A stretch of DNA of 42,126 bases, taken from Oxalobacteraceae bacterium (lineage in GTDB: Bacteria; Pseudomonadota; Gammaproteobacteria; Burkholderiales; Burkholderiaceae_D). Position numbers and translations under genes: made by a program. The notes below the pieces were generated by a model that saw only the letters and a program-made list of their open reading frames with translations, did no database searches and was not told where the DNA came from. Positions 35,923 to 42,126 of this stretch are shown piece by piece. The stretch's first letter is position 1. The number at the start of each line of letters is the position of its first letter. The stretch lies in the NCBI GenBank assembly GCA_947448025.1, contig CANFLV010000029.1:1-42126 (forward strand). Direction: 5' to 3'.

Positions 35923-36849
35923 TCAGCGTTGCTTGACCGAGGCCACCTGCGACATGCCGGTCTGTGTCAAGTTTGCTACCAGGTTATTTCCAGCCTGATC
36001 GATCGTCGCAATATTACGTGTAGCCACATCGGCCCCACTGCCGAACTGGGTAATACTCGCAGTGTTATAGCTGCCCGCCTGGAGGATATTGGCTTCATTC
36101 CAGTTACCGCGCTGGTCGACATTACTGGCGTTATAGCTGCCACCCTGGGATACATTCGCCAATTGATTCGCGCCAGTCTGGTTCAGGTTCGCTGACAGGA
36201 AAGTGCCGCCAGCCTGAGCGGCATAAATACGATTCTGGGCACCGCCCTGTGAGGCATACATCGAACTGTCGGTCACATTCTTTTGCGTGAGCACCGCTTC
36301 GCCAAAGCCATAGTCCTGGCGCAATTCGGCACTGACGCGGCGACTGTTTTCCTGGCTCATGGTGCCGCGATTTGCTTCACCTGACTGCGACAGGGTCAGC
36401 TTGCCGTCAGTAACCATGTATTGCCCGAGGTTCGCATATTGATGTGCGCCCAGCTGGTTCAGATTGACGACCGCCTTGCTGCTGTCGGTTTGTTCGACAT
36501 GGGCATAATGCGCAAGGCCGTCCTGGCTCAGATTGATGCTGGAGTCACCGGCTTGCACCTGCTCGACGGATGCCGCCGAGCTGCCCTTCTGGGTGACGAG
36601 CACGCTGGCGTTATTGCTGTCTTGCTGCAGCACGCCGGGTTTGTTGCCTGCCGTCGCGCCGATTTCATTCTGCCCAGACTGGTTAATCGCGACGCTGGCG
36701 TTGGTACTGTTCAGTTGTTCGACATAAGCCTGATTACTGGCCGTGCCGTTCTGGCTGATCGTGACGGTATCGACAGCGCAGGCCGGCAAGGTCGCATAAG
36801 CCAGACCTACACCCAAGGTGATGGCGCTTAATTTCAACTTCAATTTCAT
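35923..36849 (-). CDS. Curlin-repeat amyloid subunit (CsgA/CsgB-like)
   Basis: 308 aa. Start ATG 36849 has AGGAG eight bases upstream; an open frame extends to 36921 but lacks these signals. The signal peptide ends PACA-VDTV near residue 25. The mature protein is built of about 11-12 imperfect repeats of about 22 residues with the curlin pattern (strand, Q, x4, N, x, A, x5, Q), for example ANLNQTGANQLANVSQGGSYNAS. E. coli CsgA has five repeats, so this subunit is about twice as long. It is encoded 68 bases after csgG with csgE and csgF in the same unit. No second curlin gene is present, so it may nucleate and polymerise on its own. Confidence 0.92.
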   Translation of the reverse strand: MKLKLKLSAITLGVGLAYATLPACAVDTVTISQNGTASNQAYVEQLNSTNASVAINQSGQNEIGATAGNKPGVLQQDSNNASVLVTQKGSSAASVEQVQAGDSSINLSQDGLAHYAHVEQTDSSKAVVNLNQLGAHQYANLGQYMVTDGKLTLSQSGEANRGTMSQENSRRVSAELRQDYGFGEAVLTQKNVTDSSMYASQGGAQNRIYAAQAGGTFLSANLNQTGANQLANVSQGGSYNASNVDQRGNWNEANILQAGSYNTASITQFGSGADVATRNIATIDQAGNNLVANLTQTGMSQVASVKQR

Positions 36850-36917
36850 GTTATTGCTCCTATGGCGGGACGAAAAAATGGGACCGGGGGACTCGGTACT
36901 GACATGGCTGCAGGGAC
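36850..36917 (-). promoter_or_regulatory. csgG-curlin spacer with possible attenuator
   Basis: On the minus strand ACCG-AGTCCCC-CGGT is followed by CCCA and six Ts. The four-base stem is too weak for a firm terminator call but could tune curlin level relative to CsgEFG. The curlin ribosome binding site, AGGAG (36858-36862), lies at its end. Confidence 0.35.
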
Positions 36918-37760
36918 TCATTGCACCGCCACGGGCTTGCTGGTTGAGGCCTCGTTTTCCCGCAAGTAAGCCTGCATGATCGGCGCTTCGCTATCCTCGG
37001 GATTTTTCAGCGCCCAGACGCGGTCGCGCACACCGAGTACGGTCAGGTGCAAGACCGCCGCCTCGATCGCTTCGCGTACACACAGCTGAGCCGGTTCATT
37101 GCGCGTCATGCCTGCCTCGAATTCCACCAGGTCCTTGAAATTGACGAACTTGAAAACGCTGGGCCGCAGCTCGTAGGAATAAATCGTTTTCGTCGTCGAC
37201 ACATTATTGAGTACCTGGCCATCGCGGATGTCGACACTGCGCAAACTGACGCTGACCTGATCGACGCGATATTGCGTCGACATGCCCACCCCGAGATAAC
37301 GCGCACCGACGCCACCGGTACGCACATTGCTCTCGAAGGCGATGATGCCGCCCTCGATCAGTATCGTCGCCGGCATCAGCTGCGGTAAATTGGTCGCAGC
37401 GCCCTCGCCCATGGAGCGCACGATCTTGCGCTCGGTCAGCAGATCCTGCAGGTTCTCGCGCTCGACCGGCGTGTACCAGCCGGACGTCCGCAGGGCCTGC
37501 ATCAGGATCGAGGCCGCGCCTTGCGTCACCGACGTCGAAAACGAACTGTCGGGCGCTGGCTTGTACTGGCCGGTCAGGTCACGAAAGCCATACACGGCGA
37601 CGACGATCTTGCCGCGCGGCGCAGGCAGCTGCTGCAGATCGCGCGTGGCACCTGTAGCTGGCGTGAGGCGCGCGAGCTCGCTGACGCCGGCCGGTTCCTG
37701 CATGCTGGCACAGCCACCCAGCATCCCGATCAACAGCAGTAGGAGAACCGCGCGCTTCAT
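36918..37760 (-). CDS. csgG: Curli secretion channel lipoprotein CsgG
   Basis: 280 aa. The lipoprotein signal ends in MLGGC (Cys17). CsgG forms the nonameric outer-membrane pore for curlin. Family segments: VVAVYGFRDLTGQYKP, SSFSTSVTQGAASILMQAL, TPVERENLQDLLTERKIVR, GGIIAFESNVRTGGVGARYLG and KTIYSYELRPSVFKFV. The length is close to E. coli CsgG (277). The start overlaps the csgF stop as ATGA, so translation is coupled. Confidence 0.96.
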   Translation of the reverse strand: MKRAVLLLLLIGMLGGCASMQEPAGVSELARLTPATGATRDLQQLPAPRGKIVVAVYGFRDLTGQYKPAPDSSFSTSVTQGAASILMQALRTSGWYTPVERENLQDLLTERKIVRSMGEGAATNLPQLMPATILIEGGIIAFESNVRTGGVGARYLGVGMSTQYRVDQVSVSLRSVDIRDGQVLNNVSTTKTIYSYELRPSVFKFVNFKDLVEFEAGMTRNEPAQLCVREAIEAAVLHLTVLGVRDRVWALKNPEDSEAPIMQAYLRENEASTSKPVAVQ

Positions 37761-38176
37761 TGGCTATTGACCTGAAACGAAGTCGACGCGCCGCTGACTT
37801 TATCGGTCGTGGTAATTTGCAGCAGGCCGCCACCAAGGTCGGAAATCGTGATGTTGAAATTCCCCGTTTGCACCGAACCGGGTACAAGCTTGCCGCCGGC
37901 GATGATGCCCGAGGTCGCTGCCGACGACAGCTGACTCAGGACCGAACGCTCGAGGTTATCGTTGAATTGCTGCAGCGGCGTCTGGTTAAAATAGGAACTG
38001 CTGCTCGCTGCGTTTGGATCTTGATGCTTGTTCGTGGCCTGCGCCGAATTGAGCAAATTCGCGCCGTTAAAGGGACTGCCGCCGAACGAAGGATTGACTG
38101 GCGTATAGACCAGTTCACTGGCCAGCGCCGAGGCGCAGAACAGCAAATTCAGGATGATGGCAAAGCGTTGACGCAT
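37757..38176 (-). CDS. csgF: Curli assembly protein CsgF
   Basis: 139 aa, signal peptide ending ALAS-ELVY. CsgF caps the CsgG pore and links it to the growing fibre. The mature N-terminus VYTPVNPSFGGSPFNGANLLNSAQATNKHQDP is the conserved CsgG-binding segment (E. coli: [21 protein letters not shown]). The C-terminus has the typical beta-rich ITISDLGGGLLQITTTDKVSG. Good Shine-Dalgarno (AAGGAA). It overlaps csgG by four bases and follows csgE after an 18-base gap. Confidence 0.96.
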   Translation of the reverse strand: MRQRFAIILNLLFCASALASELVYTPVNPSFGGSPFNGANLLNSAQATNKHQDPNAASSSSYFNQTPLQQFNDNLERSVLSQLSSAATSGIIAGGKLVPGSVQTGNFNITISDLGGGLLQITTTDKVSGASTSFQVNSQ

Positions 38177-38194
38177 GATGTTTCCTTTTTCTCT

Positions 38195-38599
38195 TCAGAG
38201 TTCATTGGGCGCGAGGTCGGCATCGCGAAACAGCAGCTGCCTGACCTCGGCATCGATCACGTTCTGATAACAGCTCGAGACCGCCTCGCGCGCCAGTGCC
38301 GGGATCTTCGCGCGGTTCGCCGGCAGGAAGGTCTGGTAGACGCGCTCCTGACCGTAGTCGATGGTCACCTGCGTGCCCCGTCGCGCTGATGGATGCTCAC
38401 GGATGACGATCGCATAACGATCGCTCAGCGGCTGTTCTTGCCACTGCACGGCGAAGGCCTGAACAAAATCATGGCCGGCGACGGTAATCGTGCGGTCGGT
38501 GGGCCAGGATTCTTCGCGCATCGCCGCAGGCGGCAATGGCGCGGTCGCCTGCACCAGGCCGGCGCACAACATGAGGCATGTGAAAGTCGTAAAGCGCAT
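38195..38599 (-). CDS. csgE: Curli secretion specificity factor CsgE
   Basis: 134 aa from the ATG at 38599, chosen because it gives a compact signal peptide (MRFTTFTCLMLCAGLVQATA); an ATG at 38650 would add 17 residues. CsgE is the periplasmic adaptor that plugs CsgG and selects curlin. The body matches E. coli CsgE: WPTDRTITVAGHDFVQAFAVQW, REHPSARRGTQVTIDYGQERVYQTFL, ending in a DLAPNEL tail (E. coli DLAHDEF). First gene of csgE-csgF-csgG-curlin. No csgD or csgC is nearby. Confidence 0.94.
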   Translation of the reverse strand: MRFTTFTCLMLCAGLVQATAPLPPAAMREESWPTDRTITVAGHDFVQAFAVQWQEQPLSDRYAIVIREHPSARRGTQVTIDYGQERVYQTFLPANRAKIPALAREAVSSCYQNVIDAEVRQLLFRDADLAPNEL

Positions 38600-38829
38600 A
38601 AAAAATCCCGATGCCAGCACGAAGTTGCGCAAACCGACCGCGATGCTCATCTGCCAAATTGCAAAGTTCGCACACAGCGCGTTCCCGATGCGAGCAGAGT
38701 CTATCGGGCAGGAATTTTTATGATTTGATACGCAACAAGGTTTGTTTCAGTTGTTGAAACTCTTGCCGGGAAATCGGAGGGAGGGATGGCCAACGGCGGG
38801 ATGTTGCCGTTGGCTTGGGCACTGCAGAA
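38600..38829 (-). promoter_or_regulatory. nadC / csgE intergenic region: hairpin and operator-like dyad
   Basis: A perfect 9-bp hairpin (GCCAACGGC 38789-38797 with GCCGTTGGC 38806-38814) follows the nadC stop by 15 bases but has no U-tract. GTTTCA-GTTGT-TGAAAC (38744-38760) is a 17-bp dyad about 145-160 bases before the csgE ATG. An AT-rich patch (38712-38730) between it and the gene could hold the csg promoter. I could not choose hexamers with confidence and see no riboswitch-like fold here. Confidence 0.5.
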
Positions 38830-39696
38830 TCAGGCGATCACGCGCAAGGAATAATCCGTTGCGCGCACATCTTTCGTGAGGCTACCGATGGAAATCCGGT
38901 CAACGCCCGTTTCAGCGATGGCGCGCACGGTCTCGAAATTGATGCCGCCCGAAGCTTCCAGCAAGGCCCGGCGCGCGGTGATTTCAACGGCAGCACGCAT
39001 CATGTCTACGGAAAAATTATCGAGCAGGATCGAGGTCGCGCCAGCAGCCAGCGCCTCATGCAATTCATCCAGATTTTCAACTTCTACCTGGATCGTCACG
39101 CCCGCATTGAGCGCCTGTGCTGCATGCACGGCGGCTGTCAGGCTGCCGGCGGCGGCAATGTGATTTTCCTTGATCAGGATGCCGTCATACAAGGCCAGGC
39201 GCTGGTTCACACCACCGCCGACGCGCACTGCATATTTCTGCGCCAGTCGCAAACCCGGAACCGTCTTGCGCGTGTCGAGGATATCGCCGTGCATGCCCTG
39301 CACCATGTCGACGTAACGCCTCGTCGCCGTAGCCACGCCTGACATCAACTGCAAAAAGTTCAATGCGCCGCGTTCCGCGGTCAGCAAGGCGCGCGCGGGA
39401 CCTTTGATCAGGCAGACTTCTGTATCGGTGCCCATCATGGCGCCCTCGGCATATTTCCAGTCTAGCGTGATGCGCGCATCGACATGCCGCATCAAGCCTT
39501 CGAACCACGGCGCGCCACACAGAACCGCCGGCTCACGTACGGTCACGCGTGCCTGCACCATGGCGTCTGCCGGGACCAGCAGACCGGTGACGTCACCGCT
39601 GCCGACGTCTTCTTCAAGCGCGGCATGGATGTTCGCCTGCATGGCCGCAGCCAGCGCAGGATCAAATGGACCAAAGGGATTGTGCAAATTACTCAT
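38830..39696 (-). CDS. nadC: Nicotinate-nucleotide pyrophosphorylase (quinolinate PRTase) NadC
   Basis: 288 aa. Converts quinolinate and PRPP to nicotinate mononucleotide. Landmarks: [16 protein letters not shown] near the N-terminus, [23 protein letters not shown], the PRPP/quinolinate motif [22 protein letters not shown], the Lys/His segment GILIKENHI, and [12 protein letters not shown] with [14 protein letters not shown] 39696 overlaps the nadA stop as ATGA; an open frame runs upstream within nadA and is not used. Confidence 0.96.
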   Translation of the reverse strand: MSNLHNPFGPFDPALAAAMQANIHAALEEDVGSGDVTGLLVPADAMVQARVTVREPAVLCGAPWFEGLMRHVDARITLDWKYAEGAMMGTDTEVCLIKGPARALLTAERGALNFLQLMSGVATATRRYVDMVQGMHGDILDTRKTVPGLRLAQKYAVRVGGGVNQRLALYDGILIKENHIAAAGSLTAAVHAAQALNAGVTIQVEVENLDELHEALAAGATSILLDNFSVDMMRAAVEITARRALLEASGGINFETVRAIAETGVDRISIGSLTKDVRATDYSLRVIA

Positions 39697-40832
39697 GCGG
39701 GACCAATTCCTGAAAAGAGTTTTTGTTCTTGAGCCAGATCGGACGAGGGATGGACCTTGGCCTTGTGTGCGGCTGCGAAGTCGAGCATGCGATCGATGCA
39801 TTGCTTGGCTTTGACACCCAGCGCCGGCTCGACCTTGATTTCATTGAGGCCGTTCTCGAGCACGTCAGCGAGGTTTTGCAAGCCGTTCATTGCCATCCAC
39901 GGGCAGTGCGCGCAGCTCTTGCAAGTCGCGCTGTTTCCCGCTGTCGGCGCATCGATGAAGGTCTTGCCGGGCGCGGCCATTTTCATCTTGTGCAGGATAC
40001 CGTTATCGGTAGCGACGATGAAGGTCGTGGCATCCAGGGATTGCGCCGCGTGGATCAGTTGGCTGGTCGAGCCGACGACATCGGCCAAGGCAACGACGTT
40101 AGCTGGCGACTCCGGATGTACAAGTACTTTGGCTTGCGGATGCTCGCGCATCAGCAGCTCAAGTTCGACGCCCTTGAATTCATCATGCACGAGACAGGAA
40201 CCCTGCCACAGCAGCATGTCGGCACCAGTCTGCTTCTGGATGTAGCCGCCCAGATGCTTGTCCGGCGCCCAGAGGATTTTTTTACCCTGCGCATGCAATT
40301 CGCGCACGATGTCCAGACCGATCGAAGACGTCACCATCCAGTCGGCGCGCGCCTTCACGGCTGCGCTGGTGTTGGCATAGACGACGACAGTACGGTCCGG
40401 ATGGGCATCGCAGAAAGCCGCGAATTCATCAGCCGGACATCCGAGATCGAGCGAACAGGTCGCGTCGAGGTCAGGCATCAGGATGGTCTTTTCGGGGCTG
40501 AGAATTTTTGCGGTCTCGCCCATGAATTTGACGCCGGCCACGACTAAAGTCTTGGCCGGATGGTCGCGCCCGAAACGCGCCATTTCCAGCGAGTCCGAGA
40601 CGCAGCCACCGGTTTCTTCGGCCAGGTCCTGCAGGTCGGCGTCGACATAGTAATGCGCGACGAGGACGGCTTGTTTTTCTTTTAAGAGGCGCTTGATGCG
40701 CGTCTTCAGTTCAGCCTTTTCAGCGGCTGTCGGTGTTGCCGGCGTACGCGCCCAGGCATTGGCGACGCAGCTGCTGCCGCTGTCCATTTGCGGGCGTTCG
40801 AACTCAATGGTTTTAATGGCAGTCGTTTGCAT
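39693..40832 (-). CDS. nadA: Quinolinate synthase NadA
   Basis: 379 aa [4Fe-4S] enzyme that condenses iminoaspartate (from NadB) with dihydroxyacetone phosphate. The expected cluster ligands are Cys126 ([12 protein letters not shown]), Cys213 ([11 protein letters not shown]) and Cys310 in [10 protein letters not shown] (the C-x2-C-x2-C site). [29 protein letters not shown] and the [22 protein letters not shown] segment are standard. It overlaps nadC by four bases. A 63-base gap separates it from the ABC-F gene upstream. Confidence 0.97.
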   Translation of the reverse strand: MQTTAIKTIEFERPQMDSGSSCVANAWARTPATPTAAEKAELKTRIKRLLKEKQAVLVAHYYVDADLQDLAEETGGCVSDSLEMARFGRDHPAKTLVVAGVKFMGETAKILSPEKTILMPDLDATCSLDLGCPADEFAAFCDAHPDRTVVVYANTSAAVKARADWMVTSSIGLDIVRELHAQGKKILWAPDKHLGGYIQKQTGADMLLWQGSCLVHDEFKGVELELLMREHPQAKVLVHPESPANVVALADVVGSTSQLIHAAQSLDATTFIVATDNGILHKMKMAAPGKTFIDAPTAGNSATCKSCAHCPWMAMNGLQNLADVLENGLNEIKVEPALGVKAKQCIDRMLDFAAAHKAKVHPSSDLAQEQKLFSGIGPA

Positions 40833-40895
40833 GATTCATCAATAAAATTCAGCGCCACACAGGAAAAGGCGCCACAGACGCCCGCCCCTGCCCTG

Positions 40896-42126
40896 TTACT
40901 CGATACCCTGGCTACTCAGGTAATTTTCATACGTGCCCTGGAAATCGACGATGCCGTTTTCCTTGACTTCGAGGATGCGCGTGGCCAGCGATTGCACGAA
41001 CTCACGGTCATGCGACACGAAGATCAGTGTGCCCGCATATTTCTCCAGCGCGATGTTCAGCGACTCGATCGATTCCATGTCCATGTGATTCGTCGGCTCG
41101 TCGAGCAGCATGACATTGTGTCGGCCGAGCATCAGTTTGCCGTACATCATGCGACCCTTTTCGCCACCCGAAAGCACCTTGACCGACTTCTTCACATCGT
41201 CGCCGCCAAACAGCAGGCGACCGAGAATCGAACGAACAGCCTGATCGTCATCACCTTCCTTGGTCCAGCGGCCGATCCAGTCCGTCAGGGTCATGTCGCT
41301 GGCGAAGTCTTCCGTCGGATCTTGCGGCATGTAGCCGACATTGGCATTCTCGGCCCACTTGACCATGCCACCGTCCGGATGCAGGCCGGCGACGTCGCCG
41401 CCGATGGAGCGCAGTAATGTCGTCTTGCCGGCGCCGTTGGCGCCGATGATGGCGATCTTTTCACCCGCCTCGACGAGGATGCTGAAATCATTGAACAGGA
41501 CCTTGTCGTAGGCCTTGCGGATGCTGTCGACTTCGACGGCCAGGCGATGCAATTTCTTTTCGCCTTCGAAACGCACGAAGGGATTCTGCCGGCTCGATGG
41601 CTTGACGTCCTCGACCTTGATCTTTTCGATCTGCTTGGCGCGTGACGTCGCCTGACGCGCTTTCGATTTATTGGCCGAGAAGCGGCGCACGAATTCCTGC
41701 AGCTCGGCGACCTTGTCCTTGGCCTTGGCATTGTTGGACAGCTGCTGTGCGCGCGCCTGCGAGGAGGCGAACATGTAGTCGTCGTAATTGCCAGGATATA
41801 CCTTGAGCGTGCCGTAATCCATGTCGGCCATGTGCGTGCAGACCTGGTTCAGGAAGTGACGATCATGGGAAATGATGATCATGGTCGAATTGCGCTCGTT
41901 GAGCACGTCTTCGAGCCAGCGTATCGTATTGATGTCCAGGTTATTGGTCGGCTCGTCGAGCAGCAGGATGTCCGGGTTCGAGAACAGCGCCTGTGCCAGC
42001 AGGACGCGCAGCTTCCAGCCTGGCGCGACATTGCTCATCGGTCCCTGATGCTGGTCGATCGCCACGCCCACGCCCATGAGCAATTCACCGGCGCGCGCTT
42101 CGGCGGTGTAACCATCGTATTCGGCG
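40896..42126 (-). CDS. ybiT: ABC-F ATPase, YbiT-like (partial, N-terminal part outside window)
   Basis: About 410 C-terminal residues; the frame stays open through the window's edge, and the last bases encode [17 protein letters not shown], which aligns with the middle of E. coli YbiT, so the ATG at 42083 is internal. Present are the first signature and Walker B ([26 protein letters not shown]), the P-site tRNA interaction linker ([21 protein letters not shown]), the second Walker A (GANGAGKTT), signature LSGGEKGRM and Walker [12 protein letters not shown], ending [15 protein letters not shown] proteins act on ribosomes and have no membrane domain. Missing: the first Walker A. Confidence 0.9.
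   Translation of the reverse strand, partial: AEYDGYTAEARAGELLMGVGVAIDQHQGPMSNVAPGWKLRVLLAQALFSNPDILLLDEPTNNLDINTIRWLEDVLNERNSTMIIISHDRHFLNQVCTHMADMDYGTLKVYPGNYDDYMFASSQARAQQLSNNAKAKDKVAELQEFVRRFSANKSKARQATSRAKQIEKIKVEDVKPSSRQNPFVRFEGEKKLHRLAVEVDSIRKAYDKVLFNDFSILVEAGEKIAIIGANGAGKTTLLRSIGGDVAGLHPDGGMVKWAENANVGYMPQDPTEDFASDMTLTDWIGRWTKEGDDDQAVRSILGRLLFGGDDVKKSVKVLSGGEKGRMMYGKLMLGRHNVMLLDEPTNHMDMESIESLNIALEKYAGTLIFVSHDREFVQSLATRILEVKENGIVDFQGTYENYLSSQGIE

Noticed and set aside
1-42126. CRISPR array, tRNA, rRNA, insertion sequence or prophage
   Set aside because: No regularly spaced direct repeats, cloverleaf-type sequences, transposase or phage structural genes were seen on reading both strands. 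Short repeats found are all local dyads or the three 9-bp copies already reported.

Overview
The window comes from a GC-rich betaproteobacterium, most likely of the Oxalobacteraceae (Herminiimonas/Janthinobacterium type). This rests on gene content and order: hpnDE, alr-radA opposite lplT, tsaB-rimI-UDG, nadA-nadC, and DUF1501/DUF1800 next to curli genes. No sequence search was possible. Coding density is high. I found no rRNA, tRNA, CRISPR array, transposase or prophage gene, so this reads as chromosomal core plus a surface/biofilm segment rather than a mobile island.

Region 1 (1-13.7 kb) is mostly housekeeping. It opens with the end of a hopanoid/squalene locus (hpnD partial, hpnE). A DUF2779 protein with a Cas4-like front half and exonuclease-like back half follows, ending at a strong terminator. 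Convergent to it are radA and alr, with the lysophospholipid transporter lplT divergent from alr. A tightly overlapping minus-strand operon, tsaB-rimI-UDG-like-DUF1853, comes next, then a beta-oxidation pair (acyl-CoA dehydrogenase and thiolase) separated by an intrinsic terminator.

Region 2 (13.7-18.3 kb) holds a strongly codon-biased MHS-family transporter behind three direct repeats, then purT overlapping a Tet-type MFS exporter gene.

Region 3 (18.4-31.6 kb) starts with what I read as a class I cyclic-di-GMP (GEMM) riboswitch with an overlapping terminator, controlling a VCBS/cadherin-like surface protein. Next are a membrane-anchored penicillin-acylase-family hydrolase, a plus-strand operon (nadB, DUF2059 protein, exported M24 peptidase, two c-type cytochromes) and a GAF-PAS-PAS-GGDEF-EAL protein with both catalytic motifs intact.

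Region 4 (31.7-42.1 kb) is all minus strand: a Tat-exported DUF1501 protein with a DUF4214-DUF1800 lipoprotein, a compact curli locus (csgE-csgF-csgG plus one large curlin and no separate csgA/csgB), nadC-nadA, and the C-terminal part of a YbiT-type ABC-F ATPase.

The connecting theme is c-di-GMP and biofilm: a c-di-GMP enzyme, a c-di-GMP-sensing leader on an adhesin-like gene, and an amyloid-fibre locus lie within about 20 kb. All three de novo NAD genes (nadA, nadB, nadC) are also present, split over two loci. The most notable items are the riboswitch with its mutually exclusive terminator, the single-subunit curli system, and two predicted DNA-processing proteins (DUF2779 and the UDG-like protein) that appear to have lost key catalytic residues.
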